From NCBI GenBank assembly GCA_045114665.1, contig JBGUKW010000175.1, forward strand, positions 1-9,514: a DNA stretch of 9,514 bases, read 5' to 3'. Below are positions 1-5,998 of the stretch, one piece after another (positions within the stretch are counted from its first letter, which is position 1; each line of letters starts with the position of its first letter). Source of the stretch: CADAWZ01 sp045114665 (lineage in GTDB: Bacteria > Vulcanimicrobiota > CADAWZ01). Made by a program: the position numbers and the translations under genes. Under the pieces are notes generated by a model. That model searched no databases, was not told where the DNA came from, and saw only the letters and a list, made by a program, of their open reading frames with translations.

Positions 1-60
1 CGCACAAAAGTTGCTAATTCAAATTATTTAAAAGCCGAATTAATAAGAATTTTCCCTTAA
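1..60 (+). CDS. possible C-terminal tail of an upstream gene (partial)
   Basis: Frame 1 is open from the window edge to a TAA at 58-60, giving 19 residues that end in IRIFP. The other two forward frames stop within the first 31 bases. The piece is too short to recognise a family. It is offered as a gene end only because the frame is open, because the stop codon falls in the middle of a hairpin (50-69), and because the next gene begins 76 bases later with its own ribosome binding site. It could equally be non-coding. Confidence 0.3.
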   Translation, partial: RTKVANSNYLKAELIRIFP

Positions 61-69
61 AAGGGAAAA
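50..69 (+). terminator. perfect inverted repeat, possible weak terminator
   Basis: TTTTCCCTT at 50-58 is perfectly complementary to AAGGGAAAA at 61-69, leaving only AA between the arms; in practice this is about an 8-bp stem with a TAAA loop. It overlaps the TAA that would end the upstream reading frame. The downstream side is GTATATTTAAA rather than a clear T-tract, so it is not a textbook intrinsic terminator. It could end upstream transcription weakly or protect an RNA 3' end. Confidence 0.35.
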
Positions 70-136
70 GTATATTTAAATAGAAAAATAATAAGTAAAT
101 TTCACATGATATTTAACCAATTTTAAAGGAGTTTTT

Positions 137-1687
137 ATGAAAATAAAATTTGGTTTTATTTTTTTATTTGTTATTTTAATCTTTTTTTCTTTTGGAGTTG
201 CCTATTCTCAAAATTCTGCTCCTGTTATAAATGAGATTACACCAAATAGAGCTTATGTTTCAGATGAAGTAGTAATAAAAGGTAAAAATTTTGCTTCTTC
301 TGGAAATTTAGTGTTTTTTAGAACTGTAAGGGCAAGAATAAAATCTCAGTCTCCTACAGAAATAAGAGTTATAGTTCCTGAAAATGCTAAAGTTGGAAAT
401 GTTACTGTAGAGACAGATGGAGTTAAATCGAATGAGTATAGATTTTATGTTCTTCCTTATGTTGAATTTAAACTTGCATCTTCAAATATAGAATTGGGAA
501 AAGAAACAAAGGGAATATTGACAGTCTTTGGTTCTAAAATCCCTTGGAAAATATTGATTATAAATAAATATTATGAAACAGTAAGACTTGATAATGGAGA
601 AAAACAGAAAATTGTTATGACTTCTGGTGGAGATAATAATACTGCACAAGTTGGAATTACTGCTATAAAGAAGGGCAATTTTAATATTTCTTTCCGTGTG
701 TTATCTGGAGATAAAAATTACAGAAATTCTTCTGATAATGAGTCCAAGAATTCAAATAAATCTGAAATTGACAAAAATGTTAATTCTGATGTTGAAAAAC
801 AGAAGGCAAAATTAGAGGCAGAGGAAAAGGCAAAACTTGAAGCTGAAGAAAAAGCCAAACAGAAGGCCGAAGAAAAGGCTAAGGCTGAGGCTGAGAAACA
901 AGCAAAAGAAGAGGCTAAACAGAAGGCAAAATTAGAGGCAGAGGAAAAGGCAAAACTTGAAGCTGAAGAAAAAGCCAAACAGAAAGCCGAAGAAAAGGCT
1001 AAGGCTGAGGCTGAGAAACAAGCAAAAGAAGAGGCTAAACAGAAGGCAAAATTAGAGGCAGAAGAAAAGGCAAAACTTGAAGCTGAAGAGAAAGCCAAAC
1101 AGAAAGCCGAAGAAAAGGCTAAGGCTGAAGCTGAAAAACAAGCAAAACTTGAAGAAAAATTAAAAGCAAAAGCTGAAGCAGAGGCAAAAGCTAAACTTGA
1201 AGCTGAAGAAAAAGCAAAAGCTGAAGCAGAGAGACAAGCTATATTGAGAGAGCAACAAAAAGCAAAAATTGAAGCAGAGGAAAAAGCAAGAGCTGAGGCT
1301 GAAGCTGAAAAACAAGTTCAAAAAGAAAATAAAAAGTTAGAACAAGAAAAAGCCAAGTTAGAACAAGAAAAAGCTAAATTGGAAAAAGAAAAAGAAAAAT
1401 TACAAAAGGAAAAAGAAAAATTCGAAGAAGAAAAAAGAGCTTTGAAGAATTTAAATAAAAAGGCAAAAGCAGAAGAAAAAAAGGCACAGTTAGAAGCAGA
1501 GGCAAAAGCAAAAGCTGAAGCAGAAGCAGAGAGAATTAAGGCGGAAGCACAAAAACTTGAGCTTGAGAAGAAACTTTTAGAAGAACAGAAAATCAAAAAA
1601 ATGATTGAAAAAGAAGAGACAAAGAAGGCTTTAGAAAAATTAAATAATAAGTCTGAAATATTTGTTAAGACAAAAAATAATTTCTAA
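137..1687 (+). CDS. secreted IPT/TIG-domain protein with long Lys/Glu/Ala coiled coil
   Basis: A 516-residue exported protein of unknown specific role. Residues 1-24 are a signal peptide: basic MKIK, a Phe/Ile/Leu core at about 5-21, and a likely signal peptidase I site after AYS (22-24). Residues about 28-105 read as an IPT/TIG Ig-like fold: the APVINEITPNRA opening, GKNF near the middle and a beta-rich end. Residues about 108-195 are also beta-rich, perhaps a second Ig-like domain. From about 219 to 505 the protein is almost entirely Lys, Glu, Ala, Leu and Gln, as in TolA-like rods or single alpha-helices, with 40-residue repeats at 221-337 and five exact heptads at 400-434. The ATG follows AAAGGAG (125-131) with a 5-nt spacer. 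A terminator follows directly, so the gene is probably monocistronic. A periplasmic or envelope structural role is inferred; TolA identity is not supported, because TolA lacks a TIG domain and keeps its membrane anchor. Confidence 0.85.
   Translation: MKIKFGFIFLFVILIFFSFGVAYSQNSAPVINEITPNRAYVSDEVVIKGKNFASSGNLVFFRTVRARIKSQSPTEIRVIVPENAKVGNVTVETDGVKSNEYRFYVLPYVEFKLASSNIELGKETKGILTVFGSKIPWKILIINKYYETVRLDNGEKQKIVMTSGGDNNTAQVGITAIKKGNFNISFRVLSGDKNYRNSSDNESKNSNKSEIDKNVNSDVEKQKAKLEAEEKAKLEAEEKAKQKAEEKAKAEAEKQAKEEAKQKAKLEAEEKAKLEAEEKAKQKAEEKAKAEAEKQAKEEAKQKAKLEAEEKAKLEAEEKAKQKAEEKAKAEAEKQAKLEEKLKAKAEAEAKAKLEAEEKAKAEAERQAILREQQKAKIEAEEKARAEAEAEKQVQKENKKLEQEKAKLEQEKAKLEKEKEKLQKEKEKFEEEKRALKNLNKKAKAEEKKAQLEAEAKAKAEAEAERIKAEAQKLELEKKLLEEQKIKKMIEKEETKKALEKLNNKSEIFVKTKNNF
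797..1147 (+). repeat. 120-bp in-frame tandem repeat, about 2.9 copies
   Basis: Copies lie at 797-916, 917-1036 and 1037-1147, where the third breaks off. Each full copy encodes 40 residues of the coiled coil. I see five variable columns among the copies (positions 823/943/1063, 850/970/1090, 865/985/1105, 889/1009/1129 and 895/1015/1135). Every one is a third codon position with a synonymous A/G change, so the encoded repeats are identical. This looks like a fairly recent duplication, or homogenisation, with the protein sequence held constant. Forty residues is not a multiple of seven, but it is close to eleven 3.6-residue helix turns. Confidence 0.92.
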
Positions 1688-1700
1688 ATGATAATTTGTT

Positions 1701-1741
1701 AAGTGGTTATAAAAAAGTTTTTTATAGCCACTTTTTATTTT
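1701..1741 (+). terminator. strong intrinsic terminator
   Basis: A 16-base arm at 1701-1716 pairs with 1718-1733 with a single G-U wobble. The GC-containing base of the stem is AAGTGG/CCACTT, and the arms are followed by TTTATTTT (1734-1741). It begins 13 bases after the TAA of the coiled-coil gene and should separate that transcript from the TPR-radical SAM unit. Confidence 0.9.
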
Positions 1742-1820
1742 GAAGGGTTTTTCTTTGTTATAAAAAAATAAAATATTTAGAAATTTATTTTGTAAACTAA
1801 TAAGATTTTAGATTCTCTTT

Positions 1821-1826
1821 GGGGGA
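1821..1826 (+). promoter_or_regulatory. G-run ribosome binding site that fixes the TPR gene start
   Basis: GGGGGA stands out in AT-rich surroundings and sits 7 nt before ATG 1834. An in-frame TTG at 1819 overlaps this site and would have no Shine-Dalgarno of its own at the right distance, so ATG 1834 is the better start. The smpB gene has a similar run (GGGGGGAG at 8925-8932). Confidence 0.7.
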
Positions 1827-1833
1827 TTTTTTT

Positions 1834-4086
1834 ATGGATTTTTTTTCAGATGCTTCAGAAATAAAAAGACAGGAAGAAGAAACTGACATATCTGCTGAAG
1901 AATTTTCTTTTTCTGATGAAATGGCAGAGGAAAAGGAAGAAGTTGAACAGATTTTAGGAATTGGTAATTTTGATGACAGTGATTTTGAAGAAGATTCTTC
2001 TAATAATGAAGTTGACAATTCTTCAAATGAAGAAAGTGTTCAAAATGAAACAAATGTTGAACAAGAACAAGTTGATAAACCTGTTGAGAATGAAAATAAA
2101 AATGAGGAACAGGTAACAACAGAAACAAAAGCAGAAACTAAAAATGTCTCTCAACCTCCTGCAACTGGTGGAATTGATATTCCTTCATATCCTTCTAAAG
2201 AAGGAAGAAAAATTAGAGATGAAAAAGAACGAGCTAAAAAAGAAAGAAATCCTGCAGACCTTGTTGCAAGACAACAGAAAAAAGCAGATGATTTCAATGA
2301 AAAAGGTAAAAAATATTTAAAGCAATCACAGACTGAACAGGCTAAAGCATGTTTCATGAGAGCTCTTGAAATTGATCCAAGGCATGCAAAAGCATTGAAT
2401 AATTTGGGTTATTCTTATTTTGTAGATGGAAATGTTGATACTGCTTCTAAATATTTTAGACAGGCACTTGATGTCGATCCATATCTCGATGTGGCTAGAA
2501 TAAATCTTGCCAATTCAATGGTGAGTATGGGTAATAATGACTCAGCACAAGTTCTATATAATCAAATTATAGATAATGCTCCTGATTCTGAAGGAATGTT
2601 CTCTTATATCGGTAATGTATGTTCTTCTATTGGAGTTTATGATAAAGCGGCAAAGGCCTATGAAAAAATTATTGCAAATAATCCAAATAATATAAGTGCA
2701 TTGAATAATTTGGGTGTATCTTATTCAAAAATGGAAAGATATGATCTTGCCATAGAGCAGTATAGAAAAGTTCTTGAAAAAGACCCTGCAAATCCTTATG
2801 CTTATAATAATATGGGAATTGCCTATGGAAAGAGTGGAGATATTCAAAATAGTATAACATCTTTTGAATATGCTGTTACTTGTAGTCCAAATTTTGTATC
2901 TTCTATGTGCAATTTGGGTTTTGTCTATGGAAAGAATGGCGATGAAGAAAAAGAAATCGCCATGTATAAAAAAGTTATGGAGATAGACCCTGAAAATCCA
3001 CAGGCACAACATTCACTTGGTCAAACTGTTCAGGCAGAAGGAGATGTAGATAAGGCTTTAGAGCTTTATAAAAAAGCCGTCGAAGCAGAACCACAATTTG
3101 AAAGAGCTCACTTTGATTTGGCCAATGCACTTGCTATTAAAGGGGAAACAGAACAGGCAATAGAGTCTTATAAATCTGCAATAGCACTTTCTGATAAAAA
3201 TCCTGATGCTCATAATAATTTAGGACTTGCATACCAAAAACAGGGAAAAATGGAAGAAGCATTAGAAGAATTTAAAAAAGCTATTGAGGAAAAGCCAGAT
3301 TTTGCAGAAGCATGGAATAATTGTGCTATAGCTCATCATAAATTGGGACAACTTCTCGATGCTCAGAAGGCTTGGACAAGATGTACTGAATTAAAACCAG
3401 ATTTTGCTGAAGCATGGAATAATTTAGGTACTGCACGATTTATGGAAAATGATTTTAATGAGGCAATCGGTTATTTCCAACGTGTAATTGAAATTGTTCC
3501 AGAAGATGCAAGAGCTCATTGCAGTCTTGGAAATGCTTGGTATGTTGCTGGAGATGTTGATAGAGCTATTGAAGAATGTAAAATTTCTCTTGATTTAAGA
3601 CCATCGGCATGGGCACATTTTATTTTAGGCAGTTCTTATTATTCAAAGGGAATTGTTGATAAAGGTATTGAGGAATATAAAAAAGCTATTGAATTGCAAG
3701 ATAATTTTGTTGAAGCAAGAAGTGTGTTAGGAAATTGTCTAAAAGAACAGGGACAATTACTAGAAGCACTTGATCAATTCCTCAAAGCAATTTCCATTGA
3801 TAAAAAATATATTGAGGCTTATAGTAATGCAGGAAGTGTATATGTAATGCTTGGCAAATATCAAGAGGCTTTGGATAAATATAGAGAAGCTATTAAACTA
3901 GATCCTGAAGATCCGTTTACTATGTATGAATTGGCTCTTTTAGAAGAGGATCATGGTCATGATAATGAGAGAGCTTTTGAACTTTGGAATAAATTTCTTG
4001 AATATAAAGATTTTGTAAATGATTGGGATAGGGTAAAAGAAGCAGAAAATAGGCTTGCTTCCCTTAAAAAGAAATTAAAAAAATAA
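1834..4086 (+). CDS. TPR-repeat protein with acidic disordered N-terminus
   Basis: A 750-residue protein with no signal peptide, presumably cytoplasmic. Residues 1 to about 110 are rich in Glu, Asp, Ser and Asn and probably disordered. Residues about 111-150 form a basic, Pro-containing linker. From residue 151 there are sixteen consecutive tetratricopeptide repeats to about 693, nearly all exactly 34 residues apart (the thirteenth has 33). They carry the usual pattern: Ala/Leu-Asn-Asn-Leu-Gly in helix A, Ala in helix B, and a closing Asp/Glu-Pro. A seventeenth, degenerate unit with Trp residues fills 694-750 and ends in a Lys-rich tail. TPR solenoids bind peptides or proteins; no catalytic domain such as the OGT glycosyltransferase follows. 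The radical SAM gene starts 18 bp downstream, so it is probably co-transcribed, and a scaffold or substrate-binding role for that pathway is an inference. The start is ATG 1834, set by GGGGGA at 1821-1826. Confidence 0.9.
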   Translation: MDFFSDASEIKRQEEETDISAEEFSFSDEMAEEKEEVEQILGIGNFDDSDFEEDSSNNEVDNSSNEESVQNETNVEQEQVDKPVENENKNEEQVTTETKAETKNVSQPPATGGIDIPSYPSKEGRKIRDEKERAKKERNPADLVARQQKKADDFNEKGKKYLKQSQTEQAKACFMRALEIDPRHAKALNNLGYSYFVDGNVDTASKYFRQALDVDPYLDVARINLANSMVSMGNNDSAQVLYNQIIDNAPDSEGMFSYIGNVCSSIGVYDKAAKAYEKIIANNPNNISALNNLGVSYSKMERYDLAIEQYRKVLEKDPANPYAYNNMGIAYGKSGDIQNSITSFEYAVTCSPNFVSSMCNLGFVYGKNGDEEKEIAMYKKVMEIDPENPQAQHSLGQTVQAEGDVDKALELYKKAVEAEPQFERAHFDLANALAIKGETEQAIESYKSAIALSDKNPDAHNNLGLAYQKQGKMEEALEEFKKAIEEKPDFAEAWNNCAIAHHKLGQLLDAQKAWTRCTELKPDFAEAWNNLGTARFMENDFNEAIGYFQRVIEIVPEDARAHCSLGNAWYVAGDVDRAIEECKISLDLRPSAWAHFILGSSYYSKGIVDKGIEEYKKAIELQDNFVEARSVLGNCLKEQGQLLEALDQFLKAISIDKKYIEAYSNAGSVYVMLGKYQEALDKYREAIKLDPEDPFTMYELALLEEDHGHDNERAFELWNKFLEYKDFVNDWDRVKEAENRLASLKKKLKK

Positions 4087-4092
4087 AAAAGC

Positions 4093-4098
4093 AGGTGG
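4093..4098 (+). promoter_or_regulatory. ribosome binding site for a TTG start
   Basis: AGGTGG lies 6 nt before TTG 4105. The next in-frame Met falls well inside the cobalamin-binding fold, and the first beta strand (KVDVLLIQ) begins directly after the TTG. The non-ATG start is therefore well supported. Confidence 0.75.
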
Positions 4099-4104
4099 CT
4101 CACT

Positions 4105-5886
4105 TTGAAAGTTGATGTATTGCTTATACAGCTTGAATCTTCTGTATTTTTAGATAATTCCATATATAATTTAGGTCTTCTTTCTATTGCTACTGTTTTA
4201 AAAAATAGTGGTTATTCAGTAAAGCCTTTAATGACCCAACATTTTTTGGAACTTTCTTTTGCTGATAGAATGAAACTTTTTAGGGAATCTTCTCCTTCTA
4301 TCGTTGGATTTAATGTAAATTCTGACAACATTCATAAAGTTGCATATATGGCAGAAGAAATAAAGAAGGTTTTACCTTCTGTTTATATAGTTGTTGGAGG
4401 ACCTTATCCAAGTATAAAAAAAGAAGAAGTTCTAAAAAAATACGATTGTTTTGATTTTTCTTCTGTAGGTGAGGGTGAATTTACTATTTTATCACTTTGC
4501 CGTCTTTTAATTGGTGAAAGACCAACAAAAGATACAAAATATCATTTAGATACAAACCAAAATGGCTTTGAAGACATTGCAGGACTTGTTTATAGGAAAG
4601 ATGGAGAGGTTATATATAATCCTCGAATTCCATTTATTGAAAATTTAGATATGTTACCACCTGCAGACTATTCTATGCCTGACATTGCAACTCCATTTTT
4701 GTATTCTTCTGGTAGAGGTTGTCCATTTGCCTGTGCATTTTGTTCTCAGGGGGTTCATGCACGAGGATATCGGGCTTTTGAACCTAAAAGAGTTATTGAT
4801 GATCTGATGAATGGAATGAAAAACAGAAATACATCTTCTTTTAATATTACCGATGATACATTTATCGCTAACAAAAAAAGAGCTGAAGAGATATGTAGTT
4901 ATTTGGCTGAAAAGAGAAAAATAAAGGATTTTATTTTTTGTTGCGAAGGAAGAGTAGATATTTTTGATAAAAATCCAGATTTAATAGATACTCTTTATAG
5001 AGGTGGTTTGAGAAATATTCAGCTTGGTATAGAAAATGGAAATCAAAAAATTCTTGATTTGTATAGAAAAAAAATAACGCTTGAACAAGTTGAAAGAGTT
5101 GTATCAAATATCTATAATCATGGCGATATAATGATTATTAGTAATTTCATAATAGGCGGACCTATTGAAAATCAAGAAACATTGGAAAATACATTTGATT
5201 TTGCATTGAAATTGCTTAATCTAGCACCAGGATTATTGGAATTTAATGTTCCATTCCTATGTCCTTATCCAGGTACAGAAATTGCTTTAAATCCTGAAAA
5301 ATTTGGATTGAAGATAATTGATGATGAATGGGTTAAGACAATGACTATTGATTCACCATCTTGTGTTACTCCACAACTTGATAAAAATACATTATATTTT
5401 AGAAAAGTGAATTTCTTGAATGCCCTTAGAAGTAATATGAGAGATATATGTGAATCTCTTCCTTATGAAGTTATTGATTTTCATTTTAAATTATTAAAAT
5501 ACGGTGTTTTAACTCGTTATTATAATATGATTTTAAGTAATGTTGATTCACTGGTTAAATGGTATCGTTTTAGAAATTATATGAATTCAGTCAGACTTTC
5601 TGAAGTTAAAACACAAGAAATTAAAAATTTAAAATGTGTCAGAACAACTGGAAAAATTTTGGAAAATGGAAATTACAATATAACAGGTTGGTTTTCAGAT
5701 GTCATTTTGAGCGATCCGAAAGAAAAATACATATATGACTTGAGTTCAGGAAAGTTCACATTGAGTGAAATTGCAGATAAATTTTCTAAAAAGTTCAATA
5801 TTTCTGAGCATGAGTCTTTTTCTAATTATATTCTTCCATTTTTTAAGAAATTGGAAAAGACTTTTCATATTTCTTTTTTTAGGTAA
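4105..5886 (+). CDS. cobalamin-binding-type radical SAM enzyme with PqqD-like C-terminus
   Basis: A 593-residue class B radical SAM protein. Residues 1 to about 135 are a Rossmann-like B12-binding domain: first strand VDVLLIQ, VVGGPYPS at 96-103 and VGEGE at 121-125. It lacks the DxHxxG cobalamin-ligand motif, as many family members do. The radical SAM barrel spans about 195-400, with CxxxCxxC at Cys206, Cys210 and Cys213 for the [4Fe-4S] cluster, NITDD at 247-251, GIENG at 308-312 and IIGGP at 349-353. All key motifs look intact, so an active enzyme generating a 5'-deoxyadenosyl radical is expected. Family members methylate unactivated carbons, cyclise or rearrange substrates; the substrate here is unknown. 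The last 48 residues (546-593) resemble a PqqD/RRE winged helix: GKFTLSEI, then a Leu-Pro-Phe-Phe helix and a terminal FFR. The start is TTG. It lies 18 bp after the TPR gene and upstream of a cysteine-less paralogue. Confidence 0.9.
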   Translation: MKVDVLLIQLESSVFLDNSIYNLGLLSIATVLKNSGYSVKPLMTQHFLELSFADRMKLFRESSPSIVGFNVNSDNIHKVAYMAEEIKKVLPSVYIVVGGPYPSIKKEEVLKKYDCFDFSSVGEGEFTILSLCRLLIGERPTKDTKYHLDTNQNGFEDIAGLVYRKDGEVIYNPRIPFIENLDMLPPADYSMPDIATPFLYSSGRGCPFACAFCSQGVHARGYRAFEPKRVIDDLMNGMKNRNTSSFNITDDTFIANKKRAEEICSYLAEKRKIKDFIFCCEGRVDIFDKNPDLIDTLYRGGLRNIQLGIENGNQKILDLYRKKITLEQVERVVSNIYNHGDIMIISNFIIGGPIENQETLENTFDFALKLLNLAPGLLEFNVPFLCPYPGTEIALNPEKFGLKIIDDEWVKTMTIDSPSCVTPQLDKNTLYFRKVNFLNALRSNMRDICESLPYEVIDFHFKLLKYGVLTRYYNMILSNVDSLVKWYRFRNYMNSVRLSEVKTQEIKNLKCVRTTGKILENGNYNITGWFSDVILSDPKEKYIYDLSSGKFTLSEIADKFSKKFNISEHESFSNYILPFFKKLEKTFHISFFR

Positions 5887-5912
5887 TTTATTCGTTGCTT
5901 ATATTTTCCTTT

Positions 5913-5972
5913 CCTTAACTCAAATTAAGGGGATTATTAGTTCCTAAATTTTGATTAGAACTCAAATTTAGG
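5913..5972 (+). promoter_or_regulatory. two successive hairpins in the 112-bp leader between the radical SAM paralogues
   Basis: Hairpin 1 is CCTTAA (5913-5918), loop CTCAAA, TTAAGG (5925-5930), extendable by wobble pairs. Hairpin 2 is CCTAAATTT (5943-5951), a 12-nt loop, AAATTTAGG (5964-5972). The right arms are near copies of each other (AACTCAAATTAAGG at 5917-5930, AACTCAAATTTAGG at 5959-5972). Neither is followed by a T-tract, so they are not standard terminators. They may tune expression, stabilise processed mRNA ends, or mark a protein-binding site. The second ends 12 nt before the GTGGAG binding site of the next gene. Confidence 0.45.
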
Positions 5973-5984
5973 AGTATAAAAATT

Positions 5985-5990
5985 GTGGAG
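5985..5990 (+). promoter_or_regulatory. ribosome binding site for a second TTG start
   Basis: GTGGAG lies 8 nt before TTG 5999. The frame is open upstream only back to a TAG at 5969-5971, with no ATG, GTG or TTG in between, so TTG 5999 is the first possible start. An AGGAG at 5970-5974 would lead to TTG 5983, which stops after four codons, so that site is not used for a gene. Confidence 0.65.
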
Positions 5991-5998
5991 AAAATAAA

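Noticed and set aside
797..1147. CRISPR-like or non-coding satellite array
   Set aside because: The units are contiguous, in frame and without unique spacers; they encode one continuous helix.
718..1596. Two minus-strand open frames (718-1098 and 1318-1596) rich in Ser, Phe and Ala
   Set aside because: They are antisense mirrors of the Lys/Glu/Ala repeat codons; their regular composition comes from the repeat, and neither has a ribosome binding site or a recognisable domain.
1755..1783. Promoter for the TPR operon (TTGTTA, 17 bp, TAGAAA)
   Set aside because: Each box matches the consensus at only 4 of 6 positions in an AT-rich stretch where such matches are common; a promoter is expected here, but its exact position is not supported.
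1819..1833. TTG 1819 as the start of the TPR protein (five extra residues)
   Set aside because: The codon overlaps the GGGGGA ribosome binding site that is correctly spaced for ATG 1834.
5765..5947. 60-codon + strand frame overlapping the end of the radical SAM gene, considered as a small precursor peptide
   Set aside because: It lies mostly inside the radical SAM gene in another frame, is a hydrophobic product of AT-rich sequence, and has no ribosome binding site.
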